A stretch of 64,000 nt of DNA from Novosphingobium sp. SG919 (lineage in GTDB: Bacteria > Pseudomonadota > Alphaproteobacteria > Sphingomonadales > Sphingomonadaceae). Each line of letters begins with the position of its first letter. Within the stretch, counting starts at the first letter, position 1. This document shows positions 43,494-52,346 of this stretch, in pieces. The stretch lies in the NCBI RefSeq assembly GCF_012932495.1, contig NZ_JABCNG010000005.1, positions 372,001 to 436,000 on the forward strand, read 5' to 3'. The notes under the pieces are model-generated. The model made no database searches. It was not told the DNA's origin and saw only the letters and a list, made by a program, of their open reading frames with translations. Position numbers and translations under genes: made by a program.

Positions 43494-43811
43494 ATGTTGA
43501 CTCTGCTTCGAGGAAGGACGTTCCGCACGATCGACGCGGCGGTCCTTTTCCTCCTGGCCGCGATCGCCGGCACGAGTGTCGCCTACGCCTTCCAGGCGCC
43601 GGCCGCCGGCGACCTTGGTTACGACATCTACGACATCGTCGTGAACCAGGGCGTCAAGGGACCGCTCGGCTTCGTGGGCGGCGTTGCTGCCTTCCTGTTC
43701 GGCGTCTCGCGGCTCTTCTCGAACATCATGATCGGCATCCCGACGATCGTGGCGGCGGTCTGCCTCATCAAGGCGGATTCGATCCTCCAGACCTTCGGCA
43801 TGGTGATCTGA
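43494..43811 (+). CDS. traA: TraA-like conjugative pilin
   Basis: The ATG at 43494 with AAGGAGAC in front gives 105 aa. A long leader ends near VAYAFQA. The mature part (about 68 aa) has two hydrophobic helices (GFVGGVAAFLFGVSRLFSN and IMIGIPTIVAAVCLIKA) joined by a short loop, the layout of F/VirB2-type pilins. It directly precedes traL, as in F. An earlier in-frame ATG at 43458 is less likely. The family call is by size, topology and position. Confidence 0.75.
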   Translation: MLTLLRGRTFRTIDAAVLFLLAAIAGTSVAYAFQAPAAGDLGYDIYDIVVNQGVKGPLGFVGGVAAFLFGVSRLFSNIMIGIPTIVAAVCLIKADSILQTFGMVI

Positions 43812-43919
43812 GATCGGGACCGGGCGCGCCGGCCTGGTCGGCCGCCCTTACGAGACGGAAGGCGATTGGCGCCTTTCGGACCCCACGCCCCGCGGCGTGG
43901 TGAAGCAAGGGAGAAGGGC

Positions 43920-44186
43920 GTGGACGAGCGTCTGCCGCAGTTCCTGCATAAGCCGACCCAGATCCTCTGGTTCGACAGCCAGGAGTTCATCGTGGTGATG
44001 TCCACGATCTTCGTCGCGGTCATCGTGGGCGGGATCATCGGCTGGCTGCTCATTGGCGCCCTTCTCCTTTTCATCCCCTGGAAGCGGACCAAGCCGCGCG
44101 GGTTCATCCCGCATCTGGCCTGGCGCTGGGGCCTCGCCCGCTTCCGCCATTATCCGGGTCCGACCCAGACCCGCTTCTTCGAGTAA
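43920..44186 (+). CDS. traL: Type IV secretion protein TraL
   Basis: The start is a GTG at 43920 after AAGGGAGAAGGG, giving 88 aa (VDERLPQFLHKPTQILWFD). One or two membrane helices follow (STIFVAVIVGGIIGWLLIGALLLFIP), then a basic C-terminus. This matches the TraL family, a small inner-membrane protein needed for pilus assembly. It lies between the pilin and traE. Confidence 0.9.
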   Translation: MDERLPQFLHKPTQILWFDSQEFIVVMSTIFVAVIVGGIIGWLLIGALLLFIPWKRTKPRGFIPHLAWRWGLARFRHYPGPTQTRFFE

Positions 44187-44191
44187 GCGCG

Positions 44192-44827
44192 ATGGCAAAT
44201 CCCTTCAGGCGCAAGCCCCAGGCCGACATGATCGGCGATACGCGGCCGAGCTGGCACCTGCACCGCTATCTGCAGGGATCAGCCAATCTCTTCGAGGAGA
44301 ACCGGCTGCTCAAGGTGGCGATCGCCGGCCTCTTTGGCATCACGGCCGTGCTCGGGACCGTCATCTACACCTCGCACCAGAACACGCGCACCGTGGTCGT
44401 GCCGTTCGGCGCGGACGGCGACCTCTATGTGACGGGCAACAAGCCGTCCGAGACCTACCTGCGCGCGATCGCCTTCAACATCGTTGGCCTTGCCAGCACC
44501 TATTCCGCCTACTCGGCCGATCGGCAATTCCAGGAACTGCTGCGCATCGCGCATCCCAGCGCCTATAACGGCCTGCGCGACAGCCTGAACCGTCTGCTCG
44601 ATGAGCTCGGCAACAACCCCACGCTCTCGATCGCAACTTACATCCGCGGCGACCAGCCCGTTACCTGGACGGGGAGCGAGATCCTCGTCCCCGTCGAGAA
44701 GGTGCGCGTGATCGGCGGGGTGATCCGCAAATTCCGGGGCAATCTGCGCATCCGCTACGCCCTCGAGAACGGCCGCTTCTGGCTGACCGCCCTCCAGGAG
44801 GAGAACTTCAGTGCCGATATCCGGTAA
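44192..44827 (+). CDS. traE: Type IV secretion protein TraE
   Basis: The 211-aa protein has one N-terminal membrane helix (VAIAGLFGITAVLGTVIY) and a periplasmic VirB8-like domain with YLRAIAFNIVGLASTYSAYS and a C-terminal IRKFRGNLRIRYALENGRF. The TraE family links the inner-membrane parts of the F-type channel. It starts 5 bp after traL and overlaps traK by 17 bp. Confidence 0.93.
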   Translation: MANPFRRKPQADMIGDTRPSWHLHRYLQGSANLFEENRLLKVAIAGLFGITAVLGTVIYTSHQNTRTVVVPFGADGDLYVTGNKPSETYLRAIAFNIVGLASTYSAYSADRQFQELLRIAHPSAYNGLRDSLNRLLDELGNNPTLSIATYIRGDQPVTWTGSEILVPVEKVRVIGGVIRKFRGNLRIRYALENGRFWLTALQEENFSADIR

Positions 44828-45605
44828 TCGCGCGAGGCTTGCCTGCCTCGCCGGGACGCTCATTGCGTCCGTCCTCGCCGCCACGCCCGCCCTCGCCCAG
44901 GCGATCACGGCGCTGCCCGACCAGACGAGCCGGATCCGGCTGTCCAATCGCGACGTCAATCATATCGTCTGCGTCGGTGGCGACATCGAGGACGTCAAAT
45001 TCTCGGCCGAGAAGGGTCTCGCCGTCGAACGCGGCGGCTCGGACGCCTGGATCAAGTTCCTCGTGCTGGAAACCGAGGATCCCAATGTCCCGGGAGGAGC
45101 CGGCAAGACGCGCACCTATGTGACGGCGCCTTCGGAATTCTTCGTCTTGTGCAATGGCGCAATCTACCCGCTCTACGCCGAGCCCGCCGACATTCCGGCA
45201 CAAACGGTCACGCTGGCTCCCGGCAGCGTCCAGCGCGCCCGGGCCAACGATGCCCTGCTCGGGCCGCTGGTCGAGGAAGAGCGGGCCGTGGGCATCGCCC
45301 TTGCGATCCTGCAGGACCGCGTGCCCGCCTCCTTCTCCGAAGTGGCGCCGTCGCGTGATCGCGTGATCCTCGCGGACCTCCCGACGGCGACGCTGACCGA
45401 GCGACGCCGTCTTGAAGTCGAGGGCGCCGGCCTTTCGGTCAGCGAATATCTCGTCCGCGCCAGCGCCGCCGTCACGCTCGATGAGCGCAACTTTCTCGAT
45501 AGCGCGCTCGGAGCCGACATCTTTGCCATCACGATCGATCGCCTGACGGTAGGGCCCAACGAGACCGCCCGGCTGATCGTCGTCCGTCGGAGCGTTCAGT
45601 CATGA
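44811..45605 (+). CDS. traK: Type IV secretion protein TraK
   Basis: It starts at a GTG (44811) inside the traE end. The 264-aa protein has a signal peptide (cleavage near PALAQ, residue 28) and a beta-rich secretin-like region (SRIRLSNRDVNHIVCVGGDIED). TraK (VirB9-like) forms part of the outer-membrane core with TraV and TraB. It overlaps traB by 4 bp. Confidence 0.9.
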   Translation: MPISGNRARLACLAGTLIASVLAATPALAQAITALPDQTSRIRLSNRDVNHIVCVGGDIEDVKFSAEKGLAVERGGSDAWIKFLVLETEDPNVPGGAGKTRTYVTAPSEFFVLCNGAIYPLYAEPADIPAQTVTLAPGSVQRARANDALLGPLVEEERAVGIALAILQDRVPASFSEVAPSRDRVILADLPTATLTERRRLEVEGAGLSVSEYLVRASAAVTLDERNFLDSALGADIFAITIDRLTVGPNETARLIVVRRSVQS

Positions 45606-46900
45606 TCACACCAGAGGACAGCCCGCAGGTCGCACCGTCCGCTGCGCCTCGTGCCGACGCGGACGATGCCACGATCGACGCGGCAGCTCGCCCCGCTTTG
45701 CTCGATCTGAGGGCGCAGTGGTCGAAGCTGACCTCGGACCAGAAGCTGCGCGCCAAGCAGCTGGGCGTGGTCTCGACAATCGCGCTCCTCGGCCTTGCTC
45801 TCTACACCGCAAGTTCGAGCGGCAAGAAGGAAGCGCCCAAGGCGCCTCAGGCCAGCAATCTGGACATGGGTGCGGGACTTCGCGGCGACAGCCTCGAAGT
45901 AAAGCTGCGCGGCGACCTACAGAAGATCCTCGACGGGCAGACCCTGCTCGGCGACCGGGTCACCGCCATCGAGGAAGGCAAGGTCGTTCCGGGGACCGGC
46001 GCCCACCCGACCACGTCCGGCGACGGTGGTGATCTACCGCCCGCGATTCCTGGCGACGCGCCCAAGTATCCGCCTGCCCCGCCCGAAGCGAGGAGCGCGG
46101 CCGATGAGATCCCGGCGCCGCCCGTTGCTCCGTCCGCACCGCCGGCACCCCCGGCCCCACCCACGCAGCGTCAGGTCGGCGCGATTGGCGCGGCCACAGC
46201 CGCCCAGGCCCCGGAAGGAGGTGCCGGCAGCTCGCCCTCGTCAAAAAAAGGGAAGCGGACGATCTATTTGCCACCTGGTTTCATGAAGGCACGGCTGCTG
46301 ACCGGCATCGACGCGCTGGCGAGCCGGGACGCGACCAGTAACCCCGAGCCGATCATCGCCAGGGTCCAGGCGCCCGCCGTGCTTCCCAACGAGGTCAAGG
46401 CCAACCTCGCCGGCTGCTTCGTCATCGGCAACGCCACAGGGAGTCTGGCGAAGGAGCGGGTCGAGATCCAGCTGGTGTCGATTTCCTGCGTGGACTTCGA
46501 GAGCCATGCCGTCGTCGATCAGGCGATCAAGGGATTCTTCGTCGATGCCGATGGCAAGAAGGGCCTGTCGGGCAAGGTCGTAACCCGTGCCGGAGCGACG
46601 CTCGCCCGCTCGTTCATCGCCGGCACGATCGCCGGCATCTCGCAGACCGTCGAAGGATCGTTCGGCAGCCTCTCGACCTCGGCGCTGGGCAGCGTCCGCA
46701 GCCTCGATGCAGGCGATGCCGTCAAGTCCGGCGTCGCGGGCGGCCTCTCCAAGTCGTCGGACAAGCTCACGGACTTCTACCTCGATCTTGCCCGTCAGGC
46801 TGGTCCGGTCGTCGAAGTCGGCGCCGCCAAGGATGTCGTGGTCGTCATCCAGGAGGGCCTCGCCCTCGAGATCAAGCCGTCGGTCGGGAGCAAATTCTGA
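45602..46900 (+). CDS. traB: Type IV secretion protein TraB
   Basis: The 432-aa protein has one membrane helix (VVSTIALLGLALYTAS, about 57-72), then a Pro/Ala-rich linker (about 150-195). A C-terminal VirB10-like beta-barrel domain follows (YLPPGFMKARLLTGIDALAS, NLAGCFVIGNATGSLAKERV). TraB spans both membranes as the core scaffold of the F-type machine. It overlaps traK and abuts the traV region. Confidence 0.93.
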   Translation: MITPEDSPQVAPSAAPRADADDATIDAAARPALLDLRAQWSKLTSDQKLRAKQLGVVSTIALLGLALYTASSSGKKEAPKAPQASNLDMGAGLRGDSLEVKLRGDLQKILDGQTLLGDRVTAIEEGKVVPGTGAHPTTSGDGGDLPPAIPGDAPKYPPAPPEARSAADEIPAPPVAPSAPPAPPAPPTQRQVGAIGAATAAQAPEGGAGSSPSSKKGKRTIYLPPGFMKARLLTGIDALASRDATSNPEPIIARVQAPAVLPNEVKANLAGCFVIGNATGSLAKERVEIQLVSISCVDFESHAVVDQAIKGFFVDADGKKGLSGKVVTRAGATLARSFIAGTIAGISQTVEGSFGSLSTSALGSVRSLDAGDAVKSGVAGGLSKSSDKLTDFYLDLARQAGPVVEVGAAKDVVVVIQEGLALEIKPSVGSKF

Positions 46901-46935
46901 TGCTCCCCGCGCCCCACCCCAAAGGAGGTCCCGCC

Positions 46936-47589
46936 ATGCAGCCGGCATCCCGTCAGCTTTTCAATCGCACGTTCCTGTCGCTGGGCCTGCTCGCCGCACT
47001 GAGCGGATGCGCCACGGTCGGTTCGATGATGTCGCCCTATTCCGAGAAGTTCGACTGCAAGAACAGCGATCACGGACAGTGCATCCATCCGGACCGGGCA
47101 TATGGGGACGCGGTCGCCGGTGTCGCGTCGAAGTCCGACCCCAGGGTCACCAACGATCGTGCGATGCTGCGCGGTCAGGACCAGGGGAAGGCCGTGGCTA
47201 AGGGTAAACCGGGCAGCAATGGCGCGAGCACCGCCTATGGCAGTTATCGCGATAGCGTCTACCAGGAGCTCAAGGGCCTGATCGAGGCACCCGTCACCCC
47301 GATGCTGAAGCCGGCACGGACGGTGCGCACGCTGATCCTGCCCTATGCCGATCGGCAGCGGCCCGACCGCCTCTACATGCCGCGCTACGTCTATTCGGTG
47401 ATCGACAAGCCGGTCTGGGTTGTGGGCGGTGCGTTCGTCGCCGCGCCCGACCGCGCGTCGCAGGCACCCATCCTTGGCCAGGTACGCGATCCGGTAACCT
47501 CTGACGGTGAGCCGGCGTCGACACCGGAGAGTGCGACCGTTCCCGCGTCCCCGGCGATCGTCCCGCCCACACCGGAGCCGCAGCCATGA
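46936..47589 (+). CDS. traV: Type IV secretion lipoprotein TraV
   Basis: The ATG at 46936 is chosen for its AAAGGAGG ribosome site. The 217-aa protein has a lipoprotein signal with lipobox LSGC, then Cys-containing FDCKNSDHGQCIHPDRAY, the TraV signature. The C-terminus is Pro-rich. TraV anchors the core complex in the outer membrane with TraK and TraB. It overlaps traC by 4 bp. Confidence 0.9.
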   Translation: MQPASRQLFNRTFLSLGLLAALSGCATVGSMMSPYSEKFDCKNSDHGQCIHPDRAYGDAVAGVASKSDPRVTNDRAMLRGQDQGKAVAKGKPGSNGASTAYGSYRDSVYQELKGLIEAPVTPMLKPARTVRTLILPYADRQRPDRLYMPRYVYSVIDKPVWVVGGAFVAAPDRASQAPILGQVRDPVTSDGEPASTPESATVPASPAIVPPTPEPQP

Positions 47590-50084
47590 GGGCGCTCAGC
47601 TATGCGCGGTTGCGCAGCGCGGTCCGGCGCGACAGCTTCTCGGATCATCTCCCGCTCGTTGCCTGGGACGAGGATAGCGAAGCGTTCCTGTGCATCGACG
47701 ACACCTGGGGTCACGCCTGGGAGCTGGTGCCGACCGCCTATATGTTCGCCCATGTCCAGGGTGCGCTGCAGGGTCTGCTCAACATCCATTTCCCCGACGG
47801 GACGGTCCTTCAGCTTCACACCTTCGCGGACCCGCTGATCGATGGCGCGCTCGACGCCTTCCTCGATCTCAAGACCCGCGACGATCCGCTGATCCAGGCT
47901 TCGGCGCGCCATACCCACGCCTATCTGAGCAAGGGGCGTCATGGCCTCAAGGCTCTGCACGGCATCCCGGTCCGCAACTTCCGGACGCTGCTGTCGATCA
48001 AGACGCGGCGGCCGCTGGGAGAGGATCTGCGCCGGCAGGTCGAGGAGCAATTGTCGAAACTCGGCATCCGCCGCCTGCCCTCGGAGGAAATGGTCGCCTT
48101 CTACCGCCGCATCTTCAACGGCGTAGCGGATTCCGCACCCGGCGTATTTGCCGACGGCACCACCGTCGGCGCGCCGCCAATCGCAAAGCAGATCATCGAT
48201 GCCGGCCCCGATCTCGTGTTCGAGGGCGCCGAGGTCTTCCTCGGCAACCAGGTCGCGCGCTGCCTGACGCCAAAGGCACCGGCGCGCCGGATCACGGCCG
48301 AGCGGGCCAATCGCTTCATGGGCGGCATGCGCGGCGCGTCCGAGGACAGCGATCAGATTGGCGGGCCGTTCCTCTACACGCTCAACATCCTCTTCGATCA
48401 TTCGCAGTTCGAGATCCACAAGCGCGCACAGATCCTGTCAGCGCAAAAGGCCGCGGGCAGTTTCGCGGTCGAGGTCGGCAAGCAGATCGAGGAGATCGGC
48501 TGGATCCTCGACGAGGCGGGTAACAGCAAGTTCGTCCGCGTCATCCCGACCATCTGGGTGTTCGGGCGAGACCGGGCGCACGCCCGCGACCTGGCCGCGC
48601 GCGCCAAGCGGCTTTGGGAGGGCGAACCCCTGCCCTTCTCGATGCAGGAGGAAAGCTATCTCAACCCCACGCTTCTGGTGATGAGCCTGCCCTTCGGGCT
48701 CTATCCCGATCGCACGACGCTGCGCCTGCTCGAGCGCGACTTTCGCATGCCGGTGAAAGCGGCGGTGCTGATGGCGCCGATCCAGACCGACTTTCGCGGC
48801 GGCGGACGGCCGGCGCTGCTCTACACCGGACGCAAGGGCCAGCTCGTCACGCTCGACGTGTTCGATCCGCGAATCAACAATTACAATTTCATCGTCTCGG
48901 CCGAGAGCGGCGCTGGCAAGAGCTTCCTGCTCAACAACCTGTGCCAGCAATATTATGCGCAAGGCTCGCTGATCCGCATCATCGATATCGGCGGCAGCTA
49001 CCGGAAGCTCTGCACGCTCTGCTCTGGCCGTTACATCGACATCGGCGAGGAGCATCTCGTCCTCAATCCGTTCGACATGGGCCTCGCGCTCGACGGCGAC
49101 GACAAGCAGTCGGCCATTACCATGGCGGTCGCGATCGTCGCGGAGATGGCGAACGCCTCGACCCGCAAGGGCGTCACCACCTCGGAGTGGAACCTGCTCA
49201 AGTCGGCGGTCCAGTGGACGATCGACACGGGCCGCGCCGATCACGGGATCGACGCCGTGCGGGAATGGCTCGGCACCTACCCCTCCCAGGTCGAGACCGC
49301 ACTCGACAGCGTGGACCATCTCATCCCCGTTTCCCGCGAGCTCGCCTTCAACCTGCGCGATTTCGCCTCCGGCGGCGCTTATGGCCATTACTTCAACGGC
49401 CCCTCGACGCTCGACATCCGTCACGACGAATTTGTGGTGCTCGAGCTCGAGCGTCTGAAAGCGATGCCGGACCTGTTCAACGTCATCGTCATGGTGGTCG
49501 TGAATGCGGTCACGCAGGAGCTCTATCTCTCGGCGCGCGACAAGCCCCGCTTCGTGCTCTGCGACGAAGCCGCGCAGTTCATGACCAGGACCGACGGGCA
49601 GGACCTCTCGCGTCTCGCCGAGGCATTCGGCCAGGGCTACCGGCGCGCCCGCAAATATCGCGGCTCATTCGGCATCGTGCTGCAGTCGATGAACGACCTC
49701 ATGCTGTTCGGCGGTACCGGCCAGGTCATTCTCGAAAATGCCGCGACCCGCTTCCTGCTGCAGGGCTCGACCTATGACCGCGCCGTCGACAACAAGATCC
49801 TCGATTATTCGGGGTTTGTCCTCGACCTGCTGAAGTCGGTCCGCAATTCAAAGCCCAACTATAGCGAGGTGTTCATCGACTCGCCGCTGGGCCTCGGCAT
49901 CGCGCGGCTGGTCGTCGATCCCTTCTCCTACTGGATCAACACGTCGGCCCCCGATGAGGTAGCGGCTTTCGAGGCACTCATGCGCCAGGGCCTCTCGCCG
50001 CTCGAAGCGATCTGCCGCCTCGCCGGCGTCGACCCATCCGAGATCCTGGGTGCGCCCGCTGCGCCCGGCCTGGTGGGAGCGTAA
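47586..50084 (+). CDS. traC: Type IV secretion ATPase TraC
   Basis: The 832-aa protein has Walker A SAESGAGKSFLLNN at about residues 438-451 and Walker B-like PRFVLCDEAAQF at about 655-666. LQSMNDLMLF and ATRFLLQGSTYDRA follow. The N-terminal TraC domain contains SDHLPLVAWDEDSEAFLC. TraC is the VirB4-type ATPase that energises pilus assembly. It is of normal length and intact. Confidence 0.95.
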   Translation: MRALSYARLRSAVRRDSFSDHLPLVAWDEDSEAFLCIDDTWGHAWELVPTAYMFAHVQGALQGLLNIHFPDGTVLQLHTFADPLIDGALDAFLDLKTRDDPLIQASARHTHAYLSKGRHGLKALHGIPVRNFRTLLSIKTRRPLGEDLRRQVEEQLSKLGIRRLPSEEMVAFYRRIFNGVADSAPGVFADGTTVGAPPIAKQIIDAGPDLVFEGAEVFLGNQVARCLTPKAPARRITAERANRFMGGMRGASEDSDQIGGPFLYTLNILFDHSQFEIHKRAQILSAQKAAGSFAVEVGKQIEEIGWILDEAGNSKFVRVIPTIWVFGRDRAHARDLAARAKRLWEGEPLPFSMQEESYLNPTLLVMSLPFGLYPDRTTLRLLERDFRMPVKAAVLMAPIQTDFRGGGRPALLYTGRKGQLVTLDVFDPRINNYNFIVSAESGAGKSFLLNNLCQQYYAQGSLIRIIDIGGSYRKLCTLCSGRYIDIGEEHLVLNPFDMGLALDGDDKQSAITMAVAIVAEMANASTRKGVTTSEWNLLKSAVQWTIDTGRADHGIDAVREWLGTYPSQVETALDSVDHLIPVSRELAFNLRDFASGGAYGHYFNGPSTLDIRHDEFVVLELERLKAMPDLFNVIVMVVVNAVTQELYLSARDKPRFVLCDEAAQFMTRTDGQDLSRLAEAFGQGYRRARKYRGSFGIVLQSMNDLMLFGGTGQVILENAATRFLLQGSTYDRAVDNKILDYSGFVLDLLKSVRNSKPNYSEVFIDSPLGLGIARLVVDPFSYWINTSAPDEVAAFEALMRQGLSPLEAICRLAGVDPSEILGAPAAPGLVGA

Positions 50085-50088
50085 TCGC

Positions 50089-50415
50089 ATGGCGCGCTTC
50101 ACCCCTCACCCCGATCAGCTGCCGCTCAATTGGTCCGACAATGAAGCGATCGAAGTGACCGTCGAGCAACGGCTCGCCGAGCGCTTCGAGGCGGAGTCCT
50201 TCCAGTGGCGCTTCCGACTGGTGATGATCGAAACCGTGATGATGGGCATGCTGGTGCTCGTCGCAGGGCTCCTGCTCAAGCAGCCCACGATGATGGTGCT
50301 GCGCGCCTCTCTGCTGGTCGCTGGCTCCTGCCTTGCGACCGGTCTTCTGCTGCTCAGCCTTTCGGCCGGCACCGCGAAGCTGATGAGCCGCCTGCGGCGG
50401 TGGAGGCGGCGATGA
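50089..50415 (+). CDS. Small membrane protein in the TrbI/TraX position
   Basis: The 108-aa protein starts 4 bp after traC. An acidic cytoplasmic start is followed by two membrane helices (LVMIETVMMGMLVLVAGLLL and ASLLVAGSCLATGLLLLSL), and it ends with a basic RLRRWRRR tail. F carries trbI near here, but similarity is not clear enough to name it. It overlaps the next gene by 4 bp. Confidence 0.65.
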   Translation: MARFTPHPDQLPLNWSDNEAIEVTVEQRLAERFEAESFQWRFRLVMIETVMMGMLVLVAGLLLKQPTMMVLRASLLVAGSCLATGLLLLSLSAGTAKLMSRLRRWRRR

Positions 50416-50645
50416 ACGGGCTAACCTCGTCAACCCCGTCGCCCTCGGCGATCCGGCTCACGGTAAGCGGCTTCCTGCTGCTGCTCGTCCAGAGCGGGCT
50501 CCTGCTGATGTCGCCCTCGCTCGGCTCCGAGAATGGCCTGCTGATCTGGATCCTCACGCCCCTGGCTGCCGCGGCCTTCCTCGCCGCCCTGATCGGCATT
50601 CCCGAGCCGCCTGAAGCGCATTGGAGGCAGCGTCATGGGCGGTGA
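50412..50645 (+). CDS. Small membrane protein of the transfer operon
   Basis: The 77-aa protein starts at an ATG overlapping the previous stop (ATGA) and has two hydrophobic helices (LTVSGFLLLLVQSGLLLM and GLLIWILTPLAAAAFLAALI). It overlaps traW by 11 bp. The family is unknown; TrbI-like function is possible for this gene or its neighbour. Confidence 0.6.
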   Translation: MNGLTSSTPSPSAIRLTVSGFLLLLVQSGLLLMSPSLGSENGLLIWILTPLAAAAFLAALIGIPEPPEAHWRQRHGR

Positions 50646-51333
50646 TCTTGTCGGCGGGATTCGCCGCGGCCCCATCGTGGCCATCCTCGCCATTCTGGCC
50701 GGTGGCAGTGCCTTGGCAGCGGCTGGCACGATAGCGCTCGCCGCTCCGACCGGCTCGATCGCCTCTCGCAGCACAATCGGCCGGACCTGGCCGATCGCCG
50801 AGCCGGACGCGTTGGCGGAGATCGAGGCCAAGGTTGCGACGATGCCCAGCGACATGAGCAAGGCGTTCGGCCCGCGAAACACCTGGAGCGCACTCAAGGC
50901 CGCACCGCTCGGGATCGCCAGCGCGGACCGTGTCCGCAGCGTCGTCCCCTTCTACACGCTCGACTTCGACATCACGCTACCCGACGGGAAGACACTCTAC
51001 CCCAAGGGCTTCACCTTCAATCCGCTGACCTATGTGAAGCTGCCGCAGCGCCTCGTCGTCGTGCATCCGCGCGATCTCGGCTGGGCGCTCCGCAACGCAC
51101 GGTCCAGCGACTTCATCCTGCTCTCGGCGCTGGGCAGTCAGAATGGCGATGCGATCGACCTGTCCGAAAAGACCGGGCGGCCGATCTACATCCTCGAGGA
51201 GCGGGTCAAGCAGCGGCTCGGGCTGACGGTGGCGCCGGTCATCGTCGAGCAGTCGGGCACGCGCCTCGTGCTGACCGAATATGGGCCCAGGAGCCGGGCG
51301 ATCACCACCGCATCGAAAGGAGCCGCGCGATGA
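50635..51333 (+). CDS. traW: Type IV secretion protein TraW
   Basis: The 232-aa protein starts at ATG 50635 with a TTGGAGG site and has a signal peptide-like N-terminus. IGRTWPIAEPDALAEIEAKV, LPDGKTLYPKGFTFNPLTYV and SSDFILLSALGSQNGDAIDL are TraW signatures. TraW works with TrbC and TraU in pilus assembly in the periplasm. It overlaps traU by 4 bp. Confidence 0.92.
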   Translation: MGGDLVGGIRRGPIVAILAILAGGSALAAAGTIALAAPTGSIASRSTIGRTWPIAEPDALAEIEAKVATMPSDMSKAFGPRNTWSALKAAPLGIASADRVRSVVPFYTLDFDITLPDGKTLYPKGFTFNPLTYVKLPQRLVVVHPRDLGWALRNARSSDFILLSALGSQNGDAIDLSEKTGRPIYILEERVKQRLGLTVAPVIVEQSGTRLVLTEYGPRSRAITTASKGAAR

Positions 51334-52346
51334 TCGGCCGCCTCCCTGTCTTCGTCGTCGGACTGCTGATCGGTCTTGTGATGACGCTTGCCCTTCCAAG
51401 CCAGGCACACGCCTCCAAGTGCGAGGCGGGCACCGTCTTCAACCCCATCACCAAGGTGCGCTGGACCTGCATCTTCCCGATCACGATCGGCGGCATCCGG
51501 GTGGGGAGCTTCGACAAGCTCGACAAGGCGCTCGACGCGCAATCCGCGTCCAAGCCGCTTTGCGCCTGCCGCAAGGGCATCCAGTTCTGGTTCGGGGTCA
51601 AGGTGTCCTACTGGTCGCCGAACCGCATGGTCGATGTCGTGACCGAACCGGGGTGCATGATGGCGCTCGGCGCCGATCTCATGCCGACCGGCGGCAAGCT
51701 GCAGGGCAGCCAGTCGTCGATCTCGGACGGCACCAATACGCGCAAGATGTTCGCGCAGATGCACTATTACATCTCGCCGGTCTGGGCGATGCTCGACATG
51801 TTCACGGACCTGCCATGCCTCGAAAATGACGGCTTCGATGTCGCCATGATGACCGAGGTGCTGCCAACCTGGCAGTCGGGTACGCTGGGCGCGATCATCC
51901 AACCCGAAGGCATATTGTTCGGCAACCCCGCCGCTGGCCTCGCCTGCATGGGCGACAGCGCGGCGGCGGCCGCCGGCAAGGTCATCGACCCGCTTTTCTG
52001 GTGCATGGGGAGCTGGGGCGCGACATATCCGATCGCCGGCGACATCCATTTCGACGACAGTGTCGAGGCCTGGGCGGGGCTTGCCGCACGCGGTGTCTTC
52101 ATGATGGGTCGCCTGGGCGCGCTCACCATCAGCTCGGCCGATGGCTGCTCTTTCGTCCCCCAGCCCGTCTGGACCAAGTCGCGCTACAAGCTCCAGATCA
52201 TGGAGCCCGTGAAGGGCGGCAAGTGCGTCAATATCGGGAGGCCAGGCTCGCTCTGGTCCTCGGCCAAACATGCCCCGGGCAAGGACAATGCCCAGTTCAT
52301 GCTCTTCGAGAAGGTGATCTGCTGCGCCGGGATACCGGTGCCATGA
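51330..52346 (+). CDS. traU: Type IV secretion protein TraU
   Basis: The 338-aa protein has a signal peptide (to SQAHA, residue 28) and the family start KCEAGTVFNPITKVRWTCIF. CACRKGIQFWFGVKVSYWSP, MVDVVTEPGCM and a Cys-rich end (CVNIGRPGSLW, VICCAG) follow. TraU is a periplasmic DNA-transfer protein whose many Cys residues form disulfides. It overlaps traN by 4 bp. Confidence 0.95.
   Translation: MIGRLPVFVVGLLIGLVMTLALPSQAHASKCEAGTVFNPITKVRWTCIFPITIGGIRVGSFDKLDKALDAQSASKPLCACRKGIQFWFGVKVSYWSPNRMVDVVTEPGCMMALGADLMPTGGKLQGSQSSISDGTNTRKMFAQMHYYISPVWAMLDMFTDLPCLENDGFDVAMMTEVLPTWQSGTLGAIIQPEGILFGNPAAGLACMGDSAAAAAGKVIDPLFWCMGSWGATYPIAGDIHFDDSVEAWAGLAARGVFMMGRLGALTISSADGCSFVPQPVWTKSRYKLQIMEPVKGGKCVNIGRPGSLWSSAKHAPGKDNAQFMLFEKVICCAGIPVP

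Noticed and set aside
47391..49424. Long minus-strand frames across traC (342 and 328 codons)
   Set aside because: Antisense to an intact traC ATPase gene with Walker motifs; no ribosome site or motif.
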